Source: Herbinix sp. (GTDB lineage Bacteria > Bacillota > Clostridia > Lachnospirales > Lachnospiraceae). From it: DNA of 64,000 bases. Below are positions 1 through 9,941 of this stretch, in pieces. Where the stretch lies: the NCBI GenBank assembly GCA_029238935.1, contig JAQZBN010000017.1, positions 45,928 to 109,927 on the forward strand, in the 5' to 3' direction. Below the pieces are notes generated by a model, which was given only the letters and a program-made list of their open reading frames with translations, made no database searches and was not told the DNA's origin. The position numbers and the translations under genes were made by a program. Position 1 is the first letter of the stretch, and each line of letters begins with the position of its first letter.

Positions 1-734
1 CTCATATATTCCAGTGCAGTCATCACTTTAAAGGTAGAACCCGGTGGATAAAGTCCACTGGTTGCACGGTTTAGCAACGGGGATTCACCCTCCTCATTTT
101 TGACTAATTCATTCCACTGCTCATTAATCTTATTCGGATTATAATCCGGCTTAGAAACCAAAGCAAGAATTTTTCCAGTAGAGGGCTCCATGACAACAAC
201 AGCACCACGTTGATCACCTAGGGCATCGTAGGCTACCTGCTGGAGCTTTACATTCAATGTGGTATAAATATTATTACCAGGGTTTTTGATCCCCTGTAAT
301 TCATTCATCATATTATCGATTGAATTAATATCGGAAGTCAGTAGTCGGATATTTTCAGTTTCTTCCAACCCCGTCCTACCTCTATCATATCTGCCGATTA
401 CATGAACAAACATATCATCGTAAGGATAATCCCTGGTTTCCTTCCCATCTTCATCAACCAAGGTCTGAGCTAACACTTCGCCTGCCGCTCCATAGATATT
501 TCCACGTATTACTCGCTCTGTGAGTACATCATGACGTTTATTATACGTACTATTAATCACCTCACTGCTTCGTACCACCAGAAAATAAGAAAAGTATCCT
601 ATGATCAGAACAAATAATCCCAAAAATATATAAGTTACATTCATAATTGGATTTTGACTATTCGTCCGTTTTATATTTGATGCTTTTTGGCTCATTCCAG
701 TATCTTTATTTAACTTTTTCAATTTATTCTTCAT
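1..734 (-). CDS. Penicillin-binding protein (transpeptidase), 3' end outside window
   Basis: This gene is cut by the left window edge; only about the first 244 residues are visible. The N-terminus is Lys/Asn-rich and cytoplasmic, followed by one membrane anchor (about residues 33-52) and an extracytoplasmic N-terminal region. The transpeptidase domain begins with the signature PPGSTFKVMTALEYM, whose STFK holds the acylated serine (Ser233, codon at 36-38). It should cross-link peptidoglycan stem peptides outside the membrane. The start ATG overlaps the stop of the FtsW/RodA-type gene by 4 bp (ATGA), so the two are translationally coupled; SEDS polymerases and class B PBPs of this kind work as pairs. 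Whether it is a PBP2/FtsI type or a PbpA-like elongation or sporulation enzyme cannot be told from the fragment. Confidence 0.9.
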   Translation of the reverse strand, partial: MKNKLKKLNKDTGMSQKASNIKRTNSQNPIMNVTYIFLGLFVLIIGYFSYFLVVRSSEVINSTYNKRHDVLTERVIRGNIYGAAGEVLAQTLVDEDGKETRDYPYDDMFVHVIGRYDRGRTGLEETENIRLLTSDINSIDNMMNELQGIKNPGNNIYTTLNVKLQQVAYDALGDQRGAVVVMEPSTGKILALVSKPDYNPNKINEQWNELVKNEEGESPLLNRATSGLYPPGSTFKVMTALEYM

Positions 735-2068
735 GATACCACCGTGTTGGAAGCTTCCTTTCTGGAATCCAACTTTCCTTTCCGATAAACACCCTGAAGT
801 ATCATAAACATAAGTATTGTTGCTAATACGGAACTTCCTCCGGAACTTAAGAACGGCAGTGTTACTCCTGTTGAGGGAATGAACTTTGTCACACCTCCAA
901 TGGATAAGAACACTTGAAAAGCAAACATAGTAGAATATCCGATGACTACCAGTCGGTAGAAATTGTCCTTTAATTCCAATGCACTGCTAATAAATAATAC
1001 AAAACAGTTTATATAGATCAAAATGATACATAATGCAAAAAATCCACCAAACTCTTCTGAGATAGCCGAGAAAACAAAATCGCTGTCTACAACCGGAATA
1101 CTAGTAGGCAATCCTTGATTAATGCCCATCCCAAGCCATCCACCGGTGCCAATGGCAAATAAGGATTGTGAAATCTGATAGCCTTCATTATCAATGAGGC
1201 GAAAAGGATCCTGCCAAGCCATTACTCTTACTCTTACATGATAAAAAAGATGGTATGCCACGTAAGCTGCTATACTACCAGCAGATAAGCCAGCAAATAA
1301 ATACAAAGATTTTGATGTTGCAACATACAACATGATAAAATAAGTGACAAAGAAGATCAAAGCACCACCAAGATCCCGTTCAACTACCAAGATGAGTACA
1401 TTGGCTGCAGCCATAACCGAAACAGCACAGATACGTGTAAAATTAGTCTCTATATAATACATAGCTGCAACACTAAGTACGAATAAAATCTTAACAAATT
1501 CCGATGGCTGTACACTGATTCCAAAGATATTCAACCAGTTCGTAGCTCCATTACTCGTTCTACCTGCAAATAAAACTAAAAGCAATACTATAATACCGAT
1601 CACACCATAGATCCATCCATAATTTCTTACCCAAGTTACCTTTTCAATCGCGTACGGTACGATCAGGCACAGAAGGCTGGCAAATCCCACGATTAATACT
1701 TGCTTTAATGCTTTATCAAAGGATAATCTGGTTTGTATGATAAAGCTAATTGTAAGCAGCATCATCATATTTCGTAAAATCAATTTTGATAACTTTTTAT
1801 ATAATCCTTGATAGATAAGATGAATACTGAATAGAATTATTACTTCTCCTCCATATAGAATTAATAATTTCTTATTTTCTACTTGCAAATAAAGAGCATA
1901 ATGTCCAATAAAATGTATAATAAAGATAATGAAAGTCATCTGAAGATATAATCTATTTTGTTTTTTCTTATTTTTAAACCTGAAAATGCAAAAGCTAAAA
2001 TAGGTGTACATCGCCATTAAAATAATCATGCTGTATTTTATTATTTCAATAATTAAATGCTCCATCAT
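731..2068 (-). CDS. SEDS-family peptidoglycan polymerase (FtsW/RodA/SpoVE)
   Basis: The protein is a 445-residue polytopic membrane protein of the SEDS family, which polymerises lipid II into glycan strands. Family landmarks are visible: SVQPSEFVKILFVLSVAA, the ERDLGGALIFF segment, DSDFVFSAISEEFGG and the C-terminal GVTLPFLSSGGSS signature. The N-terminus carries about 120 extra residues with several membrane spans before the usual SEDS start. Two adjacent ATG codons follow an AGGTGAG site; the second gives the better spacing, so the true start may be 3 bp inside. It lies 13 bp after the U32 peptidase gene and overlaps the downstream PBP by 4 bp, consistent with a SEDS-bPBP module. FtsW, RodA and SpoVE cannot be separated by eye, so no symbol is given. 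Confidence 0.93.
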   Translation of the reverse strand: MMEHLIIEIIKYSMIILMAMYTYFSFCIFRFKNKKKQNRLYLQMTFIIFIIHFIGHYALYLQVENKKLLILYGGEVIILFSIHLIYQGLYKKLSKLILRNMMMLLTISFIIQTRLSFDKALKQVLIVGFASLLCLIVPYAIEKVTWVRNYGWIYGVIGIIVLLLVLFAGRTSNGATNWLNIFGISVQPSEFVKILFVLSVAAMYYIETNFTRICAVSVMAAANVLILVVERDLGGALIFFVTYFIMLYVATSKSLYLFAGLSAGSIAAYVAYHLFYHVRVRVMAWQDPFRLIDNEGYQISQSLFAIGTGGWLGMGINQGLPTSIPVVDSDFVFSAISEEFGGFFALCIILIYINCFVLFISSALELKDNFYRLVVIGYSTMFAFQVFLSIGGVTKFIPSTGVTLPFLSSGGSSVLATILMFMILQGVYRKGKLDSRKEASNTVVS

Positions 2069-2081
2069 CTCACCTGCCTGT

Positions 2082-4607
2082 TTACTCTACTCCACGTTTA
2101 AAATGCCCTGTGGTATACTCTTCCATCTCAAACTTTGTTGTTCTTCCATATAGAAATCTCTCTATATAAGCTTCTAGCACCCCATGCATTTCCTCTTGCT
2201 GTTCTACTGTAAAATCGAGTCTGATCTGATATGGATGCATGGATAAAATCTCATCCGCTTGCTTTAATAAAGACAGTCGATCACTGTTATAGATGGTATT
2301 ATAACAGCTTGTGCAATTCGTTTTTATTAAGAATTTCTTACGAAATCGGTCTGTAAGATAACTATTTCGGTTATCTCTACCTTCACACCGGTTGCAACCA
2401 CCGGTACTCTCGAACAGGCACTGCGCTGAGACCATCACCGGAAGATATCCATATACTATCATGTCACAATCGGTAATTTGCAAACGTTTTAGTTCTTTAT
2501 AGTTTAATTCAACCGGTGCAGTAAAGTGATTTATTCCAAGCCCGCGGTAGAAATCTTTTGCTTCCCGGTTAAAGAGATACAGGTTGTGATTAAGAATAAT
2601 TTCCTTTTGGATCCCCTTCTCTTCTAATAACGAGGTAAGAAACGATATTTCTTCAAAGTTTTTTATTACATATCCATTTATATTATCGTCCAGCAGTGGT
2701 AATTTATGCTTCTGTAACAGATTCGTACCTGTTTCTCTTAGAATATGTGGTAGCACAACATAAAATCCCTTATCCGCTTGTTTTGCCTGTTTTGCCATCG
2801 TTAGAAGAACTTCTGGAGCAGGAATGAACTCATCCGCATAAATGGCAGTAACCTCCGGAAACTTAAGAGCTACTTGAAATTGTTCTTGTGTTTGGACACA
2901 GACACAGATACCGGGGAGTTCTCTTGGCTTCATATCTTGATATACTCTATGAGTTTTCTTATCCATATCCATCAGGGAATCTTTATCGGATATGGTTCTA
3001 TTATCTTGTAGGGTATTCGTAAATGTATCTTTTTCATTCATAGATTTTACCGGATTTTCTACTGATCTGTGATATTTTCCTGCAACAGCATCACTTAGCT
3101 GCAAAAGTGCCTCTCTGCGAACTTCATTTAACCATGCGACGGGAACAAAGATGTTTTGATCCGCTTCTATCGTAAGGTTCTTCATATAATACATGGTATC
3201 ACCGGTTTTGCTAATTTGACTCGATAGTTTTTCTTCGGTCATCGGTTGTTTCATTGCCATCTGTACAATCTCATGAGTAGCAGTCACTTCACAACCCTGG
3301 TATCTAAGGGTCAATGTAAGTGGAGCATCTACTTTAGCGATTAGCACTGCTTCAACGGGTAGTTTTTTATCTGTCTTTCCATACTGTTCCTCTAAGTGAT
3401 CAAGAAGAAGGTTATTCTTGGTTCTATATACCTTAAGACCAACTGTTATTTTAGCATGACCAACATTAGTTCTAAGTTTGTTCCCTGCCTTGATGGCATC
3501 CTTAACCGTAAATTCATAACCTGATTCTTCCGAATTTCTTATCTCAAGAATATCCTGAGCATTGATTCCTTCCCGAAGAGTTATTACAACCTGGGACCCT
3601 TTCACCTCCGACACATCACCAATATAAACACCACTATGGTTAGGACGATAGAGTGACATCATATTCTTGCTATTATGGGTTTTTAGGTATCCTCCGGAAA
3701 ATCCTCCCCTATTATAGATATCCTGCAACATTGTAATGTCCTGAATATATTCGTTCTTCTCATCTTTTATAAACTTCTTAAATCCTTCTTTCCCAACCTC
3801 CGTGTAGAGATCAAGATACTTTCGATATACGGAAGATACCGCTGCTGCATATTCCGGCCTCTTCATCCGACCTTCAATTTTAAAGGAATTAATTCCTGCT
3901 TCCACCATCTCAGGTATCATTTCAACCGTACAGATATCTTTCGGACTAAGCAGATATTTCTGTTCCGGTGCGGAGATTTTTTTATCTCCGGAATAAAATT
4001 CATATGCCATACGGCATGGCTGAGCACATCGGCCACGATTTCCACTACGGCCACCAATGAGACTGCTCATCAGGCATTGACCGGAATAACAATAGCATAA
4101 CGCTCCGTGAACAAAGGTCTCTATTTCAAGATCTGTTTGCTCACTGATAAGCTTTATCTCAGTTAAGGATAATTCTCTGGCAGTGACAAGTCTGGTTACT
4201 CCAAGTTCTGTTAACAGATTCGCTCCCTGGGCCATGGTGATCGTAGTCTGCGTGCTGGCGTGGATCGGTAAAAGCGGAAAATGTCTATGGATAAAGTGCA
4301 TAACTCCAACATCTTGTACGATAACAGCGTCCAATCCCTGTAGATAAAACTTATCTAAGAATTGATGAAGTTGATCGATCATCTCCTGTTCCTTTACCAA
4401 GGTATTTACTGTTAAATATAAATTTTTTCCCCTTATATGGGTCTCATCGATCGCACGAAGTAATATCTCTTCGTCTAAATTATTTGCATAGGCTCTGGCA
4501 CCAAAACTGCTACCGCCGATATATACCGCATCACACCCTGCGTTGATTGCTGCTTTCATTCCTTCATAGGAACCAGCAGGTGCGAGAATTTCAATTTTTT
4601 GCTTCAT
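2082..4607 (-). CDS. U32 family peptidase with DUF3656 (RlhA/TrhP-type RNA hydroxylation family)
   Basis: The protein has 841 residues. The first 350 or so form the U32 domain: it opens with KIEILAPAGSYEGMKAAINA and carries the family signature region ETFVHGALCYCYSGQCLMSS followed by GRCAQPCR, with the clustered cysteines used for Fe-S binding in this family. The rest is a DUF3656-type collagenase-like region and a further C-terminal TIM-barrel-like part ending in a second Cys-rich stretch (CNRCEGRDNR, later NCTSCYNT). E. coli relatives (RlhA, TrhP) are required for hydroxylation of 23S rRNA or tRNA rather than proteolysis, so an RNA-modification role is the likeliest inference. It is first in a tight block with the SEDS polymerase and PBP genes. 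A terminator separates it from zapA upstream. Confidence 0.88.
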   Translation of the reverse strand: MKQKIEILAPAGSYEGMKAAINAGCDAVYIGGSSFGARAYANNLDEEILLRAIDETHIRGKNLYLTVNTLVKEQEMIDQLHQFLDKFYLQGLDAVIVQDVGVMHFIHRHFPLLPIHASTQTTITMAQGANLLTELGVTRLVTARELSLTEIKLISEQTDLEIETFVHGALCYCYSGQCLMSSLIGGRSGNRGRCAQPCRMAYEFYSGDKKISAPEQKYLLSPKDICTVEMIPEMVEAGINSFKIEGRMKRPEYAAAVSSVYRKYLDLYTEVGKEGFKKFIKDEKNEYIQDITMLQDIYNRGGFSGGYLKTHNSKNMMSLYRPNHSGVYIGDVSEVKGSQVVITLREGINAQDILEIRNSEESGYEFTVKDAIKAGNKLRTNVGHAKITVGLKVYRTKNNLLLDHLEEQYGKTDKKLPVEAVLIAKVDAPLTLTLRYQGCEVTATHEIVQMAMKQPMTEEKLSSQISKTGDTMYYMKNLTIEADQNIFVPVAWLNEVRREALLQLSDAVAGKYHRSVENPVKSMNEKDTFTNTLQDNRTISDKDSLMDMDKKTHRVYQDMKPRELPGICVCVQTQEQFQVALKFPEVTAIYADEFIPAPEVLLTMAKQAKQADKGFYVVLPHILRETGTNLLQKHKLPLLDDNINGYVIKNFEEISFLTSLLEEKGIQKEIILNHNLYLFNREAKDFYRGLGINHFTAPVELNYKELKRLQITDCDMIVYGYLPVMVSAQCLFESTGGCNRCEGRDNRNSYLTDRFRKKFLIKTNCTSCYNTIYNSDRLSLLKQADEILSMHPYQIRLDFTVEQQEEMHGVLEAYIERFLYGRTTKFEMEEYTTGHFKRGVE

Positions 4608-4702
4608 CTAAACCTTACCTTTCCGGTAATACATGTTACCGATCAACTGTATCTAATTAGTTTACCCAATTGGCATTACACCATAAATTTATCTGAAATA
4701 TT

Positions 4703-4739
4703 TATGAAAAAGCTGCTGCAAAATAAATTTGCAACAGCT
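4703..4739 (-). terminator. Rho-independent terminator of zapA
   Basis: Read on the minus strand, 4739-4711 forms a stem of about 12 bp (AGCTGTTGCAAA pairing with TTTGCAGCAGCT, one G-U pair) with a short AT loop, followed by a T tract at 4710-4707. It sits 28 bp past the zapA stop codon and ends that transcript before the U32 peptidase gene. Confidence 0.8.
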
Positions 4740-4766
4740 AATATTACAAAGTAATTGATTATACAT

Positions 4767-5189
4767 TTATTTTGTATCTTTTTGTATCTTAGAATCATTT
4801 AGTTCTGTTTCAAGACGTATAATCTTCTTCTGAGCTTCATTAATTTCCTTTTTTAAGTCCTCAATCTCTAATTGATCCTTGTTTAATTTTGTCTGGGCCG
4901 AGATCACTTCATGCTTTAAGTCAAAGATTTCATTGCCTCTAAGTTCATTCTCTGCTTCCATTTCCTTGATTTTATCTCTTAACTTAAATAAGTCGTCTGC
5001 AATATTGATCTGAATTAAAATATTCTTCAAATCAGAATCAAGAAATTTATACGCATCACGGTTACGAAACTCATTATGTTTACCGTTAATATAAGAAGCA
5101 ATCTTCTGTAAATATTCTTCACTTTCATATCCGCTTAACGTATATCTTTTGTTATTAATGATAACCTCAATATCATTAAATTTATGCAT
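4767..5189 (-). CDS. zapA: Cell division protein ZapA
   Basis: This 140-residue protein has a ZapA globular head (about residues 5-75, with KRYTLSGYESEEYLQKIASY and the LIQINIADDLFKLRD helix) followed by a long heptad-type coiled coil rich in Lys and Glu to the C-terminus. ZapA is a cytoplasmic FtsZ-binding protein that bundles FtsZ filaments at the division site. At 140 residues it is longer than Bacillus ZapA (about 85) because of the extended coiled coil. It lies next to ruvB and is followed by its own terminator. The assignment is from the head domain. Confidence 0.85.
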   Translation of the reverse strand: MHKFNDIEVIINNKRYTLSGYESEEYLQKIASYINGKHNEFRNRDAYKFLDSDLKNILIQINIADDLFKLRDKIKEMEAENELRGNEIFDLKHEVISAQTKLNKDQLEIEDLKKEINEAQKKIIRLETELNDSKIQKDTK

Positions 5190-5275
5190 CCTGTTCGCCC
5201 CTTAATTTTCTTTGGAATCAATGGTATCCAAGCTCTAATATCCATATTATAACTGATGTTTTCCTGTTATACAAG

Positions 5276-6277
5276 TTATCCTTGTAAATAATTTAGGCCA
5301 ATATGCTGATATGCCAGCTCCGAGGCTACTCTACCTCGAGGTGTTCGAAGGATAAGACCATTTTGTACTAGATAAGGCTCATATACCTCCTCCACAGTAC
5401 CGGGATCCTCTCCGATGGTGGTAGCTACTGCTTCAATCCCAACTGGACCACCTCCGAATTTTTCAATCATGGTGGTAAGAATTTCACGATCAATGTGATC
5501 CAGGCCTAGCTTGTCCACTTCAAGAAGGTCTAAAGCAAAGCATGCTACTTCCCTCGTAATCTTACCGTCATATCTTACCTGGGCAAAATCTCTCACCCTA
5601 CGTAAAAGTCGATTTGCCAGTCTTGGTGTTCCACGGGATCTTCTTGCCAGTTCAATCGCTCCCTCTTCATCGATCTCTACCTGAAACACTTGTGCCGACC
5701 TTAATATAATTACCTTTAACTCTTCAATCGTATAAAACTCCAAACGGCTTACCACACCAAATCGGTCTCTTAAAGGTGGCGTTAACATTCCAGCTCTGGT
5801 AGTAGCCCCTACTAAGGTGAATTTCGGTAATTCTAAACGGATGGATTTTGCTGAGGAGCCTTTACCAATGACAATATCGATCGCAAAATCCTCCATTGCA
5901 GGATACATTAATTCCTCTACTTGACGGTTAAGGCGATGAATCTCATCCACAAACAAGATATCCCCCTCGGATAGATTATTGAGTATTGCAGCCATTTCTC
6001 CGGGCTTCTCAATAGCAGGACCGGAAGTTATTTTTATATTTCCGCCCATCTCGTTGGCTATAATACCTGCCAAAGTTGTCTTCCCAAGGCCCGGAGGCCC
6101 GAAGAATAATACATGATCCAAGGGTTCTTTCCTTTGCTTTGCAGCTTCTATGTAAACTTTCAGATTATCCTTTACCTTCGACTGTCCTATATAATCCGTC
6201 AGCATCTGCGGACGAAGACTACTTTCTAACTTTTTGTCCTCTTCCATCAGCTCTGTCGTTATAATTCGCTTTGCCAT
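5276..6277 (-). CDS. ruvB: Holliday junction branch migration ATPase RuvB
   Basis: The 333-residue protein is full length for RuvB. It shows the Walker A motif GPPGLGKT (residues 60-67), Walker [10 protein letters not shown] (Asp111-Glu112), the sensor region [18 protein letters not shown] with its arginine finger, and the winged-helix C-terminal domain with [17 protein letters not shown]. RuvB is the AAA+ hexameric motor that drives branch migration at Holliday junctions together with RuvA. It lies 78 bp downstream of ruvA on the same strand, the usual operon order. No ruvC is visible nearby. Confidence 0.98.
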   Translation of the reverse strand: MAKRIITTELMEEDKKLESSLRPQMLTDYIGQSKVKDNLKVYIEAAKQRKEPLDHVLFFGPPGLGKTTLAGIIANEMGGNIKITSGPAIEKPGEMAAILNNLSEGDILFVDEIHRLNRQVEELMYPAMEDFAIDIVIGKGSSAKSIRLELPKFTLVGATTRAGMLTPPLRDRFGVVSRLEFYTIEELKVIILRSAQVFQVEIDEEGAIELARRSRGTPRLANRLLRRVRDFAQVRYDGKITREVACFALDLLEVDKLGLDHIDREILTTMIEKFGGGPVGIEAVATTIGEDPGTVEEVYEPYLVQNGLILRTPRGRVASELAYQHIGLNYLQG

Positions 6278-6355
6278 CTTAATTCCCGTGCCTTTCTATT
6301 TCAAGCATTTCTGTTTTATGCGGATGCATTGAAACAGGCTGCTATGTAACTTAGA

Positions 6356-6964
6356 TTAAAACATTTTCTTTAAGCATAACTTCAATATTTCTTCTGAGGA
6401 CATTTCCTCAGTGATTTCTACCTGATTGACTGCCTTTAACGCTTCAGAGCTGGAGTAACCCAAAACGGTTAATGCTTGTATCGCTTCTTCCTTTCTTCCG
6501 AAGATTCCACTTGCCTCTCGCTTTTCTGCCTGGTTAATCAGTCTTTGTTCAAATGCGGATTCTAATTTAAATTTATCCTTAAGCTCAAGAATTAATTTAC
6601 TGGCGGTCTTATTACCGATACCTGGTGCTTTCGCAATTGCTTTGGCATCCTCAGCTAGAACTGCAAAACGAATTTCATCTGCTGAGATTGCTGATAAAAT
6701 CCCCAAAGCACCTTTCGGACCAATACCATTTACCGTAATCAATAGTTTAAACATTTCAAGATCATCCTTCGTCACGAAGCCAAAGAGTGCCATGGCATCC
6801 TCTCTGACGTGAAGATAGGTATATATTTTAACTAAACTTCCCATCGGTGGAAGCTCAAGCAAGGAAGAGGCTGGCAATGCAACCTCATAACCGATATTAC
6901 CAACCTCGATAACAATATAACTTTCTTTTATTTCCGCTAGTTCCCCTTTTAAATAACTTATCAT
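6356..6964 (-). CDS. ruvA: Holliday junction DNA-binding protein RuvA
   Basis: The protein is RuvA of 202 residues when started at MISYLKGEL; a longer frame begins four codons upstream, but MISYLKG is the conserved N-terminus. The OB-fold is followed by two helix-hairpin-helix motifs ([15 protein letters not shown] and [19 protein letters not shown]) and a C-terminal domain III (about 155-202) that contacts RuvB. It binds four-way junctions as a tetramer and loads RuvB. It is followed by ruvB and preceded by a small zinc-finger gene. Confidence 0.97.
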   Translation of the reverse strand: MISYLKGELAEIKESYIVIEVGNIGYEVALPASSLLELPPMGSLVKIYTYLHVREDAMALFGFVTKDDLEMFKLLITVNGIGPKGALGILSAISADEIRFAVLAEDAKAIAKAPGIGNKTASKLILELKDKFKLESAFEQRLINQAEKREASGIFGRKEEAIQALTVLGYSSSEALKAVNQVEITEEMSSEEILKLCLKKMF

Positions 6965-7019
6965 TCTACACCTCAATTTTTCTTCGGTTTGTAAATATAC
7001 TTATATTAGAAAGCATCCA

Positions 7020-7277
7020 TTACCAAGAATCAGGAAGTCGTTCAAATTGTCCCTTGGAAATGTGGAGCCTCCCTTCTTTTAAGTAGTTCAGTACTTCAAA
7101 TGCAGTAATTCCTAAAGCTTCCGAAATCTGCAAAGCATTGGAGTTTGGATATTCCTTCAGGTACGATTCAATTTCATCGAAATGGTCACTATCCAGTTTT
7201 CTGCAATCATTACAGGAATACGCTTTCAATCTGGATTGAAATACTTTTTGGCAATGCTTACATATGTTGGTATACAA
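7020..7277 (-). CDS. Small zinc-finger/HTH protein (YvyF-like N-terminal part)
   Basis: This 85-residue protein begins with a CxxC pair (CKHC), then a second pair (CNDC), which together can bind one zinc ion. A helix-turn-helix-like segment follows (SNALQISEALGITAFEVLNYLKEGRL). This layout resembles the N-terminal part of YvyF (TIGR03826-type) proteins found near flagellar genes in Firmicutes, but no flagellar genes are present here. The start codon is TTG at 7275-7277, preceded by GGAGG with 8-nt spacing. It lies between the cardiolipin-synthase-like gene and ruvA on the same strand. The function is unknown; DNA binding is a guess from the HTH-like stretch. Confidence 0.7.
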   Translation of the reverse strand: MYTNICKHCQKVFQSRLKAYSCNDCRKLDSDHFDEIESYLKEYPNSNALQISEALGITAFEVLNYLKEGRLHISKGQFERLPDSW

Positions 7278-7298
7278 GAATATCTCCTCCCTTCTTTA

Positions 7299-9767
7299 CT
7301 ACATCAATGTTGAAAATAGATTTAATACCATTTGATATGCTTTTATATGGAGAGGTCTTGCCTTCCATTCCTCATAGGTAACTTCATGACATTGATCTAT
7401 CGTTTTCATTAGATCCTCTTTGATGGTATCAATGACATCTTTGTTACAAATCCATACACCACATTCATAGTGTAAGTAGAAACTGCGGTAATCCATATTA
7501 ATCGTACCTACAATACCACAATCTTCACTAATGATGGTTTTCGCATGGATGAAGCCAGGTGTATATTCAAAAATCCGAACACCCGCTTCCAGAAGTCTAC
7601 CGTAATTATAATTTGTCAATATCTTCACATTTTTCTTATCCGGAACAAAGGGTGTAATAATACGAACATCAATCCCACTTTTTGCCGCTGTAATTAAAGC
7701 ATCCCGCATATCATCTTCAATAACCAGATAAGGGGTTGTAATGTAGACCGATTTTTTTGCATAGTTTATGACTTGCTTATAGATGCTTTCAATCGGATTC
7801 CTTGGATTATTTGCAGGACCATCTGAGATCACCTGGCAATAAACATCATTTTCGTCAAAGTTCATCGTCGGACGGAAAATCGAATAATCCATTAATTCTT
7901 CCACAGAGGAAGCTTCCCACATCTGAAGGAAGACAACGGTGAGTCCCCATACGGCATCTCCAACCACTCTGATCGCATTATCCTTCCAGACACCGAATCG
8001 ATGCACTAAATTCACATACTCGTCAGCCAGATTCATACCACCGGTAAAACCTATGTTTCCATCGATTACTATAATCTTCTGATGAGTTCTGTAATTCATA
8101 TAGAGTTTATCGGTATATTTATGAATAGGATTAAATACACGAACTTCAAAGCCTTCTGCTTCTAGTGTTCTCCTAAAATGATTTGGAGTACGAAGCATAG
8201 CACCAAAATCATCATACAGGAACATTACCTTTACCCCTAGTTTGATTTTTTCTACAAGAGCGGAATGCATTCTATCCCATAGAACACCTTCACCGACAAT
8301 AAAGAAATTCATCAGAATGAATGACTTTGCCTGATCAATCTCTTCAAAAATTGCTTCAAATGCATCTTCTCCCATCGGGTAGTAGCTGATCTGGTTATTT
8401 TTGAATAACGGGAAACGGTTCGATTCCAGATACTTTGTCATTCTGCTTTTGGTCGGATATCTCCGTGCAAATCCTTCCATAACAGCTTCATCGTATTCTA
8501 AGAAGCCTGATCCATGACTTAATTTCGTCAATAACCTGTTGTCTATTCTCTTAGTATTACGTTTTCCCCAGAGCATGAACATAATGTGTCCCGTAATCGG
8601 AAAAGCAGCAATAATACAAATCCATCCTATTTTATAGGATGCATTACGATTATCATTCACTAAACCGATTATGATAACAATACTAAGCACCTGTATAAAC
8701 GAATAAATATATACGGTATATCCTCTAAGACGGAACGATAGATATAGAATTAAGCCAAACTGCAACAATACTAAAAGTCCGACAATGGCTGCACGAAGGA
8801 AGCCGCTCATATATCCCTTAATTCTTCCTGTCACTTCTTCTTTCAGATCCTTGCCCAACTTTTGTACTCCCTTCTTAAAGAATTTATCTTTCAAATCACT
8901 AAAAGCAATCTCTTTTTTATGAAAACTCATGCTTGGAAAGGCTTTCAACAATCTGATATGTACCTTTCTCATTTTGAGTGATTGATAGCGATAGAAGAAA
9001 TCCTTCATATGAAGTTCTAAATCATGCTTCATCTCCTTGATCTCGACTACTGCTTCATGTTTGTGTACTATTTTCTTTAACTTAAAATCAAGTGTGTCCC
9101 GAAGTTCTGAATAAATCCCGGATAATCGTACTACTGCTAATCTATCTCTTAATTCTTCACCTGTTTCGTATATTTTAGTCGCAGCTATGTATTCGTATAC
9201 GTCCTGGCGTAGCTTTTGAATTTTGCTGACTAAACGATCCAGTTTTATTGTATAAATTGCTGTAATTGTAATATCTGCAATAAATACACTTAATATAACG
9301 TAGCCTATGTATTCCCCTGGTCTTCTTGGAATATTCATCACAAGTGATTGCATTCCGGGTTGAAAAACATGAATCATGAGAACAGAAAGAATTCCCCAAA
9401 AAACAGAAACACCCAAACAAATCCTGCCCTGAAGATGAAAATGAAAATTACTGTAGTCCCATAATTTCGCATGAAATATTAACTCCAATAAAAAAGAAGT
9501 CAAATATTCAAGCGAGGTAGCAATGATAATTCCACCTAAAAAAACAAAGAGCAAATTGTTCCTGTATTGCCAGAAGATTAGATAGATGACCATGGCACCG
9601 CATCCATAGATCGGTATCACCGGACCATTTAAAAACCCCCGATTAACCAAGCTTTTTTTCTGAAAGGAAACTAAACAACTCTCATAAATCCATCCAAAAA
9701 AACTATATAGAAAAAACTCATAGAATATCAGAAAGAATTCATTTCCAAATAACTGTAATTCCCACAT
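7299..9767 (-). CDS. CmpB-type membrane domain fused to cardiolipin synthase (phospholipase D family)
   Basis: The protein has about 822 residues and two distinct halves. Residues 1-190 form a polytopic domain with FGWIYESCL, RGFLNGPVIPIYGCGAM, EYLTSFLLELIFHAKLWDY and LQGRICLGVSVFWGI; this matches the putative ABC-transporter permease CmpB family (PF06541). A charged linker (about 190-325) leads to a standard bacterial cardiolipin synthase: two membrane spans, then two phospholipase D motifs. The first is at His564, Lys566 and Asp571 (HQKIIVID); the second starts HAKTIISEDCGIVGTINMD. The synthase half should condense two phosphatidylglycerols into cardiolipin. The fusion is unusual, and a stand-alone CmpB paralogue lies at 23187-23717. 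ATG at 9765-9767 gives better RBS spacing than the ATG 6 bp upstream. Confidence 0.88.
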   Translation of the reverse strand: MWELQLFGNEFFLIFYEFFLYSFFGWIYESCLVSFQKKSLVNRGFLNGPVIPIYGCGAMVIYLIFWQYRNNLLFVFLGGIIIATSLEYLTSFLLELIFHAKLWDYSNFHFHLQGRICLGVSVFWGILSVLMIHVFQPGMQSLVMNIPRRPGEYIGYVILSVFIADITITAIYTIKLDRLVSKIQKLRQDVYEYIAATKIYETGEELRDRLAVVRLSGIYSELRDTLDFKLKKIVHKHEAVVEIKEMKHDLELHMKDFFYRYQSLKMRKVHIRLLKAFPSMSFHKKEIAFSDLKDKFFKKGVQKLGKDLKEEVTGRIKGYMSGFLRAAIVGLLVLLQFGLILYLSFRLRGYTVYIYSFIQVLSIVIIIGLVNDNRNASYKIGWICIIAAFPITGHIMFMLWGKRNTKRIDNRLLTKLSHGSGFLEYDEAVMEGFARRYPTKSRMTKYLESNRFPLFKNNQISYYPMGEDAFEAIFEEIDQAKSFILMNFFIVGEGVLWDRMHSALVEKIKLGVKVMFLYDDFGAMLRTPNHFRRTLEAEGFEVRVFNPIHKYTDKLYMNYRTHQKIIVIDGNIGFTGGMNLADEYVNLVHRFGVWKDNAIRVVGDAVWGLTVVFLQMWEASSVEELMDYSIFRPTMNFDENDVYCQVISDGPANNPRNPIESIYKQVINYAKKSVYITTPYLVIEDDMRDALITAAKSGIDVRIITPFVPDKKNVKILTNYNYGRLLEAGVRIFEYTPGFIHAKTIISEDCGIVGTINMDYRSFYLHYECGVWICNKDVIDTIKEDLMKTIDQCHEVTYEEWKARPLHIKAYQMVLNLFSTLM

Positions 9768-9941
9768 AAGCATAATCCCATTCTTTTCTTTTTCCTTGTA
9801 CTATATTTTATCATATAACATTTGGAAATACACCAATTATTTTTTTCATCGGAAAGGCTATTGTCTGTAGAAGAAATGTGATAAAATGTATCACAGGATC
9901 CATAAACCCTTTAATTGTACTAGTCCGAAAGGAGAACTATT

